A stretch of 6,800 bases of DNA from assembly GCA_012513425.1 (NCBI GenBank), contig JAAZCF010000284.1:1-6800 (forward strand), in the 5' to 3' direction. The position numbers were made by a program, and so were the translations under genes. The notes below the pieces were generated by a model. The model worked only from the letters and a program-made list of their open reading frames with translations. It was not told where the DNA came from and did not search any database. This stretch comes from Bacteroidales bacterium (lineage in GTDB: Bacteria; Bacteroidota; Bacteroidia; Bacteroidales; UBA932). Below, piece by piece: positions 1 through 6,786 of this stretch (position 1 is its first letter; the number at the start of each line of letters is the position of its first letter).

Positions 1-336
1 AAGGCCTTTATGGCTAGTCACATGAATTTGCCTACGATTATTTTTGATGAGATAGATACAGGCGTATCAGGTGCCGTGGCTGACAAGATGGGCAGTATGA
101 TAGTATCTATGGGCAAAGCAATGCAGGTGATTGCAATTACTCACCTTCCACAAGTTGCGAGCAAAGGTGATGCGCATTTTTTAGTATTTAAAGAATTTGA
201 TGATGCACAAGCAGCATCTTCAAAAATTAAACAAATAGAAGGGGAGGAGAGAGTAGCTGAAATTGCTCGTATGTTGAGCGGAAGTACTCTTAGTGAGGAG
301 GCTATGGCAAATGCCAGAGTTTTATTAAAAAGATAA
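1..336 (+). CDS. recN: DNA repair protein RecN, C-terminal fragment
   Basis: This is the 3' end of recN, entering from the left edge in frame 1 (111 codons plus TAA); RecN is usually about 550 residues, so some four fifths lie outside. RecN is an SMC-like cytoplasmic ATPase that acts in recombinational repair of double-strand breaks. Visible are the Walker B strand and signature TIIFDEIDTGVSG (fragment residues 12-24, with D16 and the catalytic E17), the H-loop ITHLPQVAS with H48, and the family C-terminus with the EIARMLSG motif. The Walker A motif and coiled coil are upstream and not visible. The ATG at base 10 is an internal methionine, not a start, because the reading frame and RecN similarity continue to base 1. 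The next gene, nagB, starts 19 bases after the stop, which suggests co-transcription. Family assignment is very secure. Confidence 0.96.
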   Translation, partial: KAFMASHMNLPTIIFDEIDTGVSGAVADKMGSMIVSMGKAMQVIAITHLPQVASKGDAHFLVFKEFDDAQAASSKIKQIEGEERVAEIARMLSGSTLSEEAMANARVLLKR

Positions 337-355
337 TACTTAAACTACCTAAATA

Positions 356-1171
356 ATGAGACTAATAATAGAAGAATCTTATGGAAAGATGTCACAATGG
401 GCAGCTAGCTACATTGTAAAAAAAATTAATGAATTCAACCCATCTCCTGACAAACCTTTTGTTTTAGGGCTTCCAACGGGTTCTACTCCAGTTGGTACAT
501 ACAAAGAGTTGATTCATGCTTATCAAATCGGAAAAGTTTCGTTTGAGAATGTGGTTACTTTTAATATGGATGAGTATGTAGGTATCCCTGAAGACCACCC
601 TGAAAGTTACCATTCTTTTATGTATCGCAATTTCTTCAACTATGTGAATGTTAAGTCTGAAAATATTAATATTCTAAATGGCAATGCTGAGGATTTGACT
701 GCAGAGTGCGAAAACTACGAAAAAAAAATTAAATCCTATGGCGGCATCAATTTATTTATGGGTGGTATTGGCCCTGATGGCCATATTGCTTTCAACGAAC
801 CAGGCTCTTCTCTAGCTTCTCGCACAAGACTTAAATATCTTACTACCGACACAATTATTGCAAACTCTCGTTTCTTTGAACAAGATATCAATAAAGTGCC
901 CAAAACAGCTCTTACAGTCGGTGTGGCTACCATAATGGATGCTAAAGAGGTTTTGATTTTGGCCAATGGTCATAACAAGGCCCGCGCTTTGGCTATGGCA
1001 ATTGAAGGTTCTGTTAATCACATGTGGACGGTGTCAATTTTACAACTTCATCAAAGAGGTATCATTGTTTGCGATGATGCAGCAACAGTTGAACTCAAAG
1101 TTGGAACTGTGAATTACTATAAGGATATTGAGAGCAAATATCTCAATCCTAAGTCAATTTGGAATGATTAG
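356..1171 (+). CDS. nagB: Glucosamine-6-phosphate deaminase NagB
   Basis: Converts glucosamine-6-phosphate to fructose-6-phosphate and ammonia, the last step feeding N-acetylglucosamine and glucosamine into glycolysis; cytoplasmic. The 271-residue protein aligns without gaps to E. coli NagB (266 residues) through most of its length, so numbering is shared. Catalytic residues D72 (in FNMDEYVG), D141, H143 and E148 (in GPDGHIAFNEP) are present, as are R172 and K208, associated with phosphate binding. Residues of the E. coli N-acetylglucosamine-6-phosphate allosteric site, S151, S152, R158, K160 and Y254, are also retained, so allosteric activation is likely (inference). The start at 356 gives the canonical MRLII N-terminus. 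The leader is AT-rich with no Shine-Dalgarno, as is usual in Bacteroidota. The last 8 bases overlap the next gene. This is the short hexameric-type enzyme, not the longer two-domain NagB-like protein also found in Bacteroidetes. Confidence 0.97.
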   Translation: MRLIIEESYGKMSQWAASYIVKKINEFNPSPDKPFVLGLPTGSTPVGTYKELIHAYQIGKVSFENVVTFNMDEYVGIPEDHPESYHSFMYRNFFNYVNVKSENINILNGNAEDLTAECENYEKKIKSYGGINLFMGGIGPDGHIAFNEPGSSLASRTRLKYLTTDTIIANSRFFEQDINKVPKTALTVGVATIMDAKEVLILANGHNKARALAMAIEGSVNHMWTVSILQLHQRGIIVCDDAATVELKVGTVNYYKDIESKYLNPKSIWND

Positions 1172-2972
1172 ACAATCATATTTATCTTCTCTTCGCGGCT
1201 TGCTCTCTCAAAAAGGAGCGGCCGCGATGATTATTCCCTCCAATGATTGCCATTTTGGAGAATATGTTCCTGAATACTTTCAAGTGCGAAAGTTCCTTAG
1301 TGGGTTTAGTGGCTCTGCCGGAACTCTTGTAATCAGCCTTAATGAAGCTGCATTATGGACTGACAGTCGATATTTTATTGCAGCTGAAGCTCAGCTCAAA
1401 GGAAGTGGCATAGCCTTGATGAAAGAAAAGATGGAGGGGACTTTGACCATAGCTCAGTGGATTATTGAGCAGGGTGGAGGCAAGGTTTTGGTGGATGGTG
1501 CTTTATTTAGCTATTCTGCTTTTCGCAGCCTTGCTTCAGAGTTGTTTCCGGTTGCTTGTTTGGAGGCTATCAGTGATCCTTTTATAGATTTATGGACAGA
1601 ACGTCCAAAGTTGGTATTTCATACTATTGAACTTATGCCTGAGAACATCAGCGGTAAGTCTGTAGAAAAAAAGCATGCAGAAGTTGTGGCAAAATTGGCT
1701 TGCAAGAAGCCTTTTGCCTATATAATCAGCGCCTGCGACGAAATTATGTGGCTTTGTAATATTCGAGGCTGCGACATTGAATATAATTCAGTAGCCTTGT
1801 CTTATGCTGTAGTGACTACCCAAGAAATAAATCTATTTTGTAATCTTTCCAATCTTTCTCAGCCGGCTAAGACCTATTTGCTTTCACAAAAAGTTGTTTT
1901 GCACGAGTATTCCGATTTTGGCTCTTTTTTGAGCAAAATTTCTGCTGATACTATACGCGTTTTTGACCCTTCGGCTATTAATATTACAAATTATGAAGCT
2001 GCTTTTACTACTGTAGATGAAGCCGGCAAAGAAGCTGTTTCGAAGTATGACCCAACAATTGGAGGTACAGTGGCTATGCTTAGATGCCGAAAAAATGCTG
2101 TTGAGGTTGCCGGTTTCAAAAAAGCTCTTCTGTATGATGGAGTTGCTTGGGTAAAATTGCTGAAGTATATAGATGATAATGTTCAATCGGCTGCATTGAC
2201 TGAAGGTTGTATTTCCGAAAAGCTGATTGCTCTTAGAAAAGAGTTTTCTGATTATTGTGGAGAGAGTTTTGAGCCAATTGTGGCTTTGAATGCCAATGCT
2301 GCCAGTGCACATTACAGCATCGAAGATGGCCAAGGTGCCAAAATAACCACTCGCGGCTTTATGCTCATGGATACAGGCGCTCATTATTACTATGGCACAA
2401 CTGACACCACTCGAACTTTGTTTTTTTGTGAGCCTGACTCTAAGCTTTGTGAGCAAATGAAGGTAGATTATACTTTGGTACTAAAAGGAGTGATTGCTCT
2501 CAGCAAGGCCATTTTTCCTGTCAATACTCGCGGCAGTCAGCTTGATATCTTGGCAAGAGGACCGATGTATGCAACAGGAAAAATGTATTATCACGGAACC
2601 AGCCACGGCATAGGACACCGCCTATGTGTGCATGAGTCTCCGCAGATTCGCAAAGAGGAGAGCCCTATTGTGCTTGATGAGGGTATGGTGATGTCTATTG
2701 AGCCTGCTGTTTATATAGAAGGCAAATATGGAATCCGTACAGAAAATATGGCTGTTGTCGTGCCTTATATGACTACCGAGTTCGGTAAGTTTTTCCGCTT
2801 TGAAACTCTTACTTTGGTTCCTATAGAGTCGGCTGCCGTAGATTTTGGTCTGCTTAATGACGATGAAAAGCAATGGCTGAAGTCCTTTAATGAAAATGTC
2901 CTTGATTCTCTAGCTCCATATCTTTCTGAGTCCGAGAAGCAATGGTATAGAAATAAATATTATGGCAAATAA
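1164..2972 (+). CDS. Xaa-Pro aminopeptidase (M24B, aminopeptidase P, three-domain type)
   Basis: A dinuclear metallopeptidase that removes the N-terminal residue from peptides whose second residue is proline. The 602-residue product has the long architecture of eukaryotic cytosolic XPNPEP1 rather than the shorter E. coli PepP: creatinase-like N-domain (about 5-130), a second creatinase-like domain (about 150-300), catalytic pita-bread M24 domain (about 310-535) and a short M24 C-terminal domain (about 540-602). All metal ligands are visible: D403, D414, H481, E513 and E527, with spacings matching XPNPEP1. H383 (SAHYS) and H490 (VHE) match its other catalytic histidines. No signal peptide is seen, so it is probably cytoplasmic. 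The ATG at 1164 is chosen over one at 1128: it gives the family N-terminus and only an 8-base overlap (ATGATTAG) with nagB, suggesting coupled translation. The downstream gene overlaps its end by 11 bases. Confidence 0.95.
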   Translation: MIRQSYLSSLRGLLSQKGAAAMIIPSNDCHFGEYVPEYFQVRKFLSGFSGSAGTLVISLNEAALWTDSRYFIAAEAQLKGSGIALMKEKMEGTLTIAQWIIEQGGGKVLVDGALFSYSAFRSLASELFPVACLEAISDPFIDLWTERPKLVFHTIELMPENISGKSVEKKHAEVVAKLACKKPFAYIISACDEIMWLCNIRGCDIEYNSVALSYAVVTTQEINLFCNLSNLSQPAKTYLLSQKVVLHEYSDFGSFLSKISADTIRVFDPSAINITNYEAAFTTVDEAGKEAVSKYDPTIGGTVAMLRCRKNAVEVAGFKKALLYDGVAWVKLLKYIDDNVQSAALTEGCISEKLIALRKEFSDYCGESFEPIVALNANAASAHYSIEDGQGAKITTRGFMLMDTGAHYYYGTTDTTRTLFFCEPDSKLCEQMKVDYTLVLKGVIALSKAIFPVNTRGSQLDILARGPMYATGKMYYHGTSHGIGHRLCVHESPQIRKEESPIVLDEGMVMSIEPAVYIEGKYGIRTENMAVVVPYMTTEFGKFFRFETLTLVPIESAAVDFGLLNDDEKQWLKSFNENVLDSLAPYLSESEKQWYRNKYYGK

Positions 2973-3681
2973 AGCATCGGAAGATATTCGCACCCATTTA
3001 TTTGAGTTGCAAGATGAAATTTACCGCTTGAGAGCCGATTATCGAACATTTCAAGCCAGAGTAATTGTTGTTCCTGCAGAGTCTATTATTGGCGTTCGCA
3101 CCCCTTTGTTGAGGAAATATGCCAAGGAGTTATTTGGCACTGAACTCTCTTTTGAGTTTATGAAAGATTTGCCTCATCAGTATCATGAAGAAAAACAGTT
3201 ACACAGCTTTTTTATTGGTCAGTCAAAAGACTTTGATTGGATGATAGGGCAACTGGATATTTATCTGCCATATATTGATAATTGGGCAACTTGTGATAGT
3301 ATATGTCCAAAAATCTTTAAAAAGCATACAGCCGATCTTATGCCTCATATAGAGCGATGGATGGCCACAGGACATACCTATTCCATTCGCTTTGCTATTG
3401 AATGTCTGATGTCTTTCTATCTAGATGATGCCTTTGATCCGAAGCAATTACAAATGGTGGCAGCCTTTTCAGCATCGGATGAATATTATGTCAGAATGAT
3501 GGTAGCTTGGTATTTTGCAACGGCGATGGCAAAGCAGTGGAATTCCGTTCGCCCTATGATGGATGAGGGACTATTGGCAGATTGGACACATAATAAAGCA
3601 ATTCAAAAGGCCATAGAAAGTTATCGCATCAGCCCGGAACAAAAAGAATACTTAAGGCATATAAAGAAAAAAAAACGTTGA
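2962..3681 (+). CDS. AlkD-like DNA alkylation repair protein (HEAT-repeat DNA glycosylase)
   Basis: The 239-residue protein belongs to the DNA alkylation repair family (Pfam PF08713), all-helical HEAT-like proteins. Characterised AlkD enzymes excise positively charged alkylated bases such as 7-methylguanine and 3-methyladenine. The family signature NWATCDS is at 107-113. W108 and D112 correspond to W109 and D113 of Bacillus cereus AlkD; R143 (YSIRFAI) and W183 (VAWYFA) correspond to R148 and W187. The DNA-contacting and catalytic set therefore looks intact, which favours an active glycosylase over an inactive paralogue, though substrate range is inference. The ATG lies inside the aminopeptidase gene (11-base overlap), so translation is probably coupled. 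The protein ends in a basic K-K-K-K-R tail encoded by a nine-A run, which on the other strand forms the T tract of a possible terminator for the convergent transporter gene. Confidence 0.92.
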   Translation: MANKASEDIRTHLFELQDEIYRLRADYRTFQARVIVVPAESIIGVRTPLLRKYAKELFGTELSFEFMKDLPHQYHEEKQLHSFFIGQSKDFDWMIGQLDIYLPYIDNWATCDSICPKIFKKHTADLMPHIERWMATGHTYSIRFAIECLMSFYLDDAFDPKQLQMVAAFSASDEYYVRMMVAWYFATAMAKQWNSVRPMMDEGLLADWTHNKAIQKAIESYRISPEQKEYLRHIKKKKR

Positions 3682-3705
3682 GGGCTGGTTGTATAGTTAT
3701 CAACG
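3667..3705 (-). terminator. Possible intrinsic terminator of the leftward YfcC-family gene
   Basis: Read on the minus strand, CGTTGA (3705-3700) and TCAACG (3681-3676) form a perfect 6-bp stem around an 18-base loop, followed immediately by nine T residues (3675-3667). It starts 26 bases beyond the transporter stop codon, where a terminator is expected. The stem is short and the loop large, so it would be weak. The element lies partly inside the 3' end of the AlkD-like gene. I see no equally good hairpin and T run for the rightward operon in this gap. Confidence 0.4.
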
Positions 3706-3731
3706 ACATTTGTCTCGAGTGCCATTGTTTT

Positions 3732-5075
3732 TTAATAGCCTTTCAATTCTATGAAAAGCGTTGGGAGTAGAAGCAGGAAGCCGAGAATAATCAAAATCAG
3801 TATAAATTTCCAAATAAACTTTACCCATTTTGTATAGGGAATGCGTGCCATGCCCAATACAGCCACCAATACTCCGGAAGTCGGGGTAATCATATTGGTA
3901 AAGCCGTCGCCAAACTGGAAGGCCATCACCATGGATTGACGCGATAGTTCAATCATGTCGACAAAAGGAGTCATAATAGGAATGGTGATAGCTGCTTTTG
4001 CTGAAGCAGAAGGGATAGCAATGTTGATGAGAGTCTGAATAGCATACATCAATGACAGTGATGCTGTGCGACTGCTGCCTTCAAGCCAAGAAGCCAGGGA
4101 GTTAAGCATAGGGTCAAGCACTTTTCCTTCTTCCAAAATTATCGCAATTCCAGAGGCCAGACCAACAACCATTGCGGCAGAGAAAATATCTTTGCATCCT
4201 GCAATGAAATCGTTGGCTATGGTGTTTGCACTCAGTTTCATGGTGATGCCTGTCAGAATGCCAAGAACTAAAAATAGAGCGGATAACTGTGGTAAATACC
4301 ATTCAAAGCAGGTTACTCCTACCACAATAGCGCTAATTGTAAGACCCAACAAGCCCAGTATTATTTTGTGCGAAGTCTTCATATTGACCTCAAACGAATC
4401 ATTATGACTGCGCCAATGGCTGTCAAAATTGTACATAGGACTACGCTCTGGGCATTTCTTTATTTTAGTAGCATACCACAACACAAATGACAGCATTGTG
4501 ATGTTCAGTACAATCCAGCAAAAAATACGATAATTGATGCCTGAGAATAGCGGCAGTTCTGCCATACCCTGCGCTATGCCAATTGTGAAAGGATTTAAAA
4601 ATGCACCGGCAAAGCCCACATGAGCTGCCACATACACCATACATACTCCTACAATCGAATCGTAGCCCATAGCAATTGCAAGAGGAATAATCACAGCGAC
4701 AAAAGGGATTGTCTCCTCACTCATGCCGAATACAGCACCAAAGGTGGAAAAAAGTAGGCAGGTGAACACTATCACAATGTTTCCAGTGCCTAATCTGCGT
4801 ATCCAAGTTTTTTTTTCTAATCTGAGCATTAGCTTCATAAATGCAAAAATGCCTGCATCGATAGCTTTTGATTTGCTTATTAGCCAGAAGGTTCCTCCAA
4901 TGATTAGAATAAAAGCAATGATGTCACTATGTTTAATGAAGCCTTCGAAAAGGGCAGAAAACACTTGCCAAGTTTGAGGGACTCCTCCAGGAACAACCCA
5001 TGTGCAAACAGCACAAAGCAAAAGAATCATCGAAATGATGACATATGTGTTGGGAAATTCTCTTTTGAAGGCCAT
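3732..5075 (-). CDS. YfcC/DcuC-family membrane transporter (ion transporter superfamily)
   Basis: A 447-residue, very hydrophobic inner-membrane protein of the YfcC type (COG1288; related to DcuC and to arginine/ornithine-type carriers). It has roughly 11-13 membrane segments and a hydrophilic central loop at about 203-235. The N-terminus FPNTYVIIS with a following TWVVPGG is typical of the family. Two hairpin-like motifs occur in equivalent places in the halves: GMSEETIPF (117-125) followed by GAFLNPFTIG (157-166), and IPSASAKAAI (354-363) followed by GDGFTNMITPTSG (389-401). This fits an inverted-repeat transporter with two re-entrant substrate loops. Substrate cannot be read from sequence; amino acids, peptides or dicarboxylates are all possible. 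The ATG at 5075 is preferred over 5129 because the extra 18 residues are not family-like and a promoter element lies within them. The gene is convergent with the AlkD-like gene and divergent from the MFS gene. Confidence 0.88.
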   Translation of the reverse strand: MAFKREFPNTYVIISMILLLCAVCTWVVPGGVPQTWQVFSALFEGFIKHSDIIAFILIIGGTFWLISKSKAIDAGIFAFMKLMLRLEKKTWIRRLGTGNIVIVFTCLLFSTFGAVFGMSEETIPFVAVIIPLAIAMGYDSIVGVCMVYVAAHVGFAGAFLNPFTIGIAQGMAELPLFSGINYRIFCWIVLNITMLSFVLWYATKIKKCPERSPMYNFDSHWRSHNDSFEVNMKTSHKIILGLLGLTISAIVVGVTCFEWYLPQLSALFLVLGILTGITMKLSANTIANDFIAGCKDIFSAAMVVGLASGIAIILEEGKVLDPMLNSLASWLEGSSRTASLSLMYAIQTLINIAIPSASAKAAITIPIMTPFVDMIELSRQSMVMAFQFGDGFTNMITPTSGVLVAVLGMARIPYTKWVKFIWKFILILIILGFLLLLPTLFIELKGY

Positions 5076-5086
5076 ACAGGAATGAT

Positions 5087-5128
5087 TTTGAAGAACAAAG
5101 TTAACTTTATTTAGTAACTTCGCGCACA
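5087..5128 (+). promoter_or_regulatory. Candidate Bacteroidota-type promoter for the MFS gene
   Basis: On the plus strand TAACTTCG at 5115-5122 matches the -7 consensus TAnnTTTG with one mismatch. TTTG at 5087-5090 could serve as the -33 element, with a 24-base gap that is longer than usual. A start near 5128 would leave an AT-rich leader of about 27 bases before the ATG at 5155, without a Shine-Dalgarno, as is typical of this phylum. The element set occupies almost the same bases as the opposing candidate promoter. Confidence 0.4.
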
Positions 5129-5130
5129 AA
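5090..5130 (-). promoter_or_regulatory. Candidate Bacteroidota-type promoter for the YfcC-family gene
   Basis: On the minus strand a perfect -7 consensus TAACTTTG (TAnnTTTG) lies at 5103-5096, with TTTG at 5130-5127 as a -33 element. The gap between them is 23 bases, slightly longer than the usual 19-22. Transcription would start near 5090, leaving about 15 bases before the ATG at 5075. This supports the shorter start, because a message begun here could not include the ATG at 5129. Confidence 0.5.
5097..5108. promoter_or_regulatory. 12-bp perfect palindrome in the divergent intergenic region
   Basis: AAAGTTAACTTT is a perfect 12-base palindrome. It overlaps the leftward -7 element and sits within the spacer of the rightward promoter. 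Position and symmetry would suit a dimeric regulator acting on both transporter genes. However, its right half is itself similar to a -7 element, so the symmetry may simply reflect AT-rich promoter sequence. No regulator gene is adjacent. Confidence 0.3.
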
Positions 5131-5154
5131 ATTTAAATATCAAAAATTTTACAA

Positions 5155-6768
5155 ATGGTAGCAAAAACTACACTTAGAGACAACCCCACTTTTCGTTGGA
5201 TAGCGTTGTTATTATTGGCTTTGGCCATGTTCTGTGCATATATTTTTATGGACATTCTTTCGCCTATCAAGGATCTTATGATGACCGAGCGCGGCTGGGA
5301 TTCCACCGCTTTCGGCACAATGCAAGGTGCTGAGACTTTCTTGAATGTATTTGTGTTTTTCCTCATTTTTGCCGGAATCATTCTTGACAAAATGGGAGTG
5401 CGATTCACTGCACTGCTCTCAGGAGCAGTGATGCTGTTTGGAGCGTGCATAGAATATTATGCCATCAGTGAAGCCTTCATGGGCAGTAATCTCGAAGTAT
5501 GGTTTACCAATCACTTCAACTATGTACCTGGCTTTGACGAATTGGGGGTATCTCCTTTTTATGAGGGAATGCCTGCATCTGCCAAAGTCGCAGCTATAGG
5601 TTTTATGTTTTTTGGATGTGGCACCGAGATGGCGGGCATCACTGTCTCAAGAGGTATTGTTAAATGGTTTAAAGGTCGCGACACTGCTCTTGCGATGGGT
5701 TCTGAGATGGCTCTTGCTCGCTTAGGAGTAGCCACTTGTATGATTTTCTCTCCATTTTTTGCAAAACTCGGTGGAACAGTTGATGTATCCCGCTCAGTTG
5801 CTTTCGGCTTGATATTGCTCCTCATTGCCCTTATTATGTTTATTGTCTATTTCTTTATGGATAAAAAACTTGATGCTCAAACAGGTGAGGCAGAAGAAAA
5901 AGATGATCCGTTCAAAGTCAGAGATATCGGCAAGATTTTGTCAAGTCTAGGTTTCTGGTTGGTGGCTTTGCTTTGCGTGCTATATTATTCTGCCATTTTC
6001 CCATTCCAGAAATATGCAGTGAACATGCTGCAGTGCAACCTAACCCTCACCGAAGCAACTCCAGGCACTTTTTGGGCAAGTGATACTGTGACAATAGTTC
6101 AATATATCATCATGTTGGTAGTGGCTGTCTGCTCATTTGCCAGCAATTTTTCAAAGAAAAAAAGTATGAAATTCGGCTTGATGGCAATGGCTGTTGTGGC
6201 TTTGGTTGTATACTGTCTCATGGGTTATATGCGAGGCACAGCTGAAACGATTTTTGCTGTGTTCCCACTTTTAGCAGTAGCTATCACTCCAATTCTTGGT
6301 AGCTATGTCGACCATAAAGGCAAAGCTGCTTCAATGTTGATGATTGGTTCGCTGCTTCTTATTTTTTGCCACCTTACTTTTGCCTTTGTACTTCCACTTT
6401 TCCAAGGAAGTGCCATTGGTGGAATTATTGTTGCTTATCTGACTATTTTGGTACTCGGCGCATCTTTCTCATTGGTACCTGCAGCCCTATGGCCAAGCGT
6501 TCCAAAGCTTGTAGATGAAAAAATCATTGGCTCGGCCTATGCTCTTATCTTTTGGATTCAAAATATTGGCCTCTGGCTCTTCCCTCTACTTATTGGTAAA
6601 GTCTTGGACAAAACTAACCCAGGAGTCACCGACCCAATAGGATTCGACTACACATGGCCACTGGTAATGCTTGCTTGCCTTGGAATTGCAGCCTTCGTAT
6701 TTGCAATTATCCTAAAAGCTGTTGATAAAAAGAAAGGCTTAGGTCTTGAAGAACCTAATATCAAATAG
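5155..6768 (+). CDS. Major facilitator superfamily transporter, MFSD1-like
   Basis: A 537-residue inner-membrane carrier with about 12 transmembrane helices in two halves. MFS motif A follows helix 2 as GIILDKMGVR (74-83), with a counterpart GSYVDHKGK (382-390) in the second half. A charged cytoplasmic loop (about 236-256) joins the halves. The conserved blocks FRWIALLLLALAMFCAY near the N-terminus, KWFKGRDTALAMG (170-182) before ARLG, and LWPSVPKLVDEKIIGSAY (445-462) followed by QNIG (469-472) resemble MFSD1, the lysosomal dipeptide carrier of animals. Dipeptide or small peptide transport is therefore a reasonable but unproven guess. A periplasmic-side insert of about 40 residues (104-144) between helices 3 and 4 makes it longer than a standard MFS protein of 400-450 residues. 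The start at 5155 is the only sensible one, with an AT-rich leader. The gene is divergent from the YfcC-type transporter. Superfamily assignment is secure; the substrate is not. Confidence 0.9.
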   Translation: MVAKTTLRDNPTFRWIALLLLALAMFCAYIFMDILSPIKDLMMTERGWDSTAFGTMQGAETFLNVFVFFLIFAGIILDKMGVRFTALLSGAVMLFGACIEYYAISEAFMGSNLEVWFTNHFNYVPGFDELGVSPFYEGMPASAKVAAIGFMFFGCGTEMAGITVSRGIVKWFKGRDTALAMGSEMALARLGVATCMIFSPFFAKLGGTVDVSRSVAFGLILLLIALIMFIVYFFMDKKLDAQTGEAEEKDDPFKVRDIGKILSSLGFWLVALLCVLYYSAIFPFQKYAVNMLQCNLTLTEATPGTFWASDTVTIVQYIIMLVVAVCSFASNFSKKKSMKFGLMAMAVVALVVYCLMGYMRGTAETIFAVFPLLAVAITPILGSYVDHKGKAASMLMIGSLLLIFCHLTFAFVLPLFQGSAIGGIIVAYLTILVLGASFSLVPAALWPSVPKLVDEKIIGSAYALIFWIQNIGLWLFPLLIGKVLDKTNPGVTDPIGFDYTWPLVMLACLGIAAFVFAIILKAVDKKKGLGLEEPNIK

Positions 6769-6786
6769 AGTTTCTTACAAAATAAT

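Noticed and set aside
720..728. Run of nine A residues in nagB, with similar homopolymers at 418-425 and 4808-4816, as possible phase-variation sites
   Set aside because: They encode lysine-rich stretches in intact frames within housekeeping-type genes. Phase variation in Bacteroidota mostly uses invertible segments, and no flanking inverted repeats are seen.
1128..1163. N-terminal extension of the Xaa-Pro aminopeptidase from an ATG at 1128
   Set aside because: It would overlap nagB by 44 bases and add 12 residues not typical of the family. The ATG at 1164 gives the usual N-terminus and a common short overlap.
1884..2456. 190-residue minus-strand open frame inside the aminopeptidase gene
   Set aside because: It lies wholly antisense to a well-supported M24B gene, has no recognisable domain and its composition looks like reverse-frame translation.
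3682..3731. Terminator for the rightward operon using the T run at 3728-3733
   Set aside because: No stem of useful length precedes the T run. GACA/TGTC at 3704-3713 would leave a two-base loop, and CTCGAG is only a 6-base palindrome.
4066..4407. Plus-strand open frame of 113 codons inside the YfcC-type gene, with smaller ones at 4723-4977 and 4929-5114
   Set aside because: All are antisense to the conserved transporter frame and show no family motifs or leader.
5076..5129. N-terminal extension of the YfcC-type gene from an ATG at 5129
   Set aside because: The extra 18 residues precede an already complete family N-terminus, and a perfect -7 element (5103-5096) lies within them.
5133..5450. 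Minus-strand open frame overlapping the 5' part of the MFS gene, and a second one at 5559-5825
   Set aside because: They are antisense shadows of the MFS coding frame with no recognisable features.
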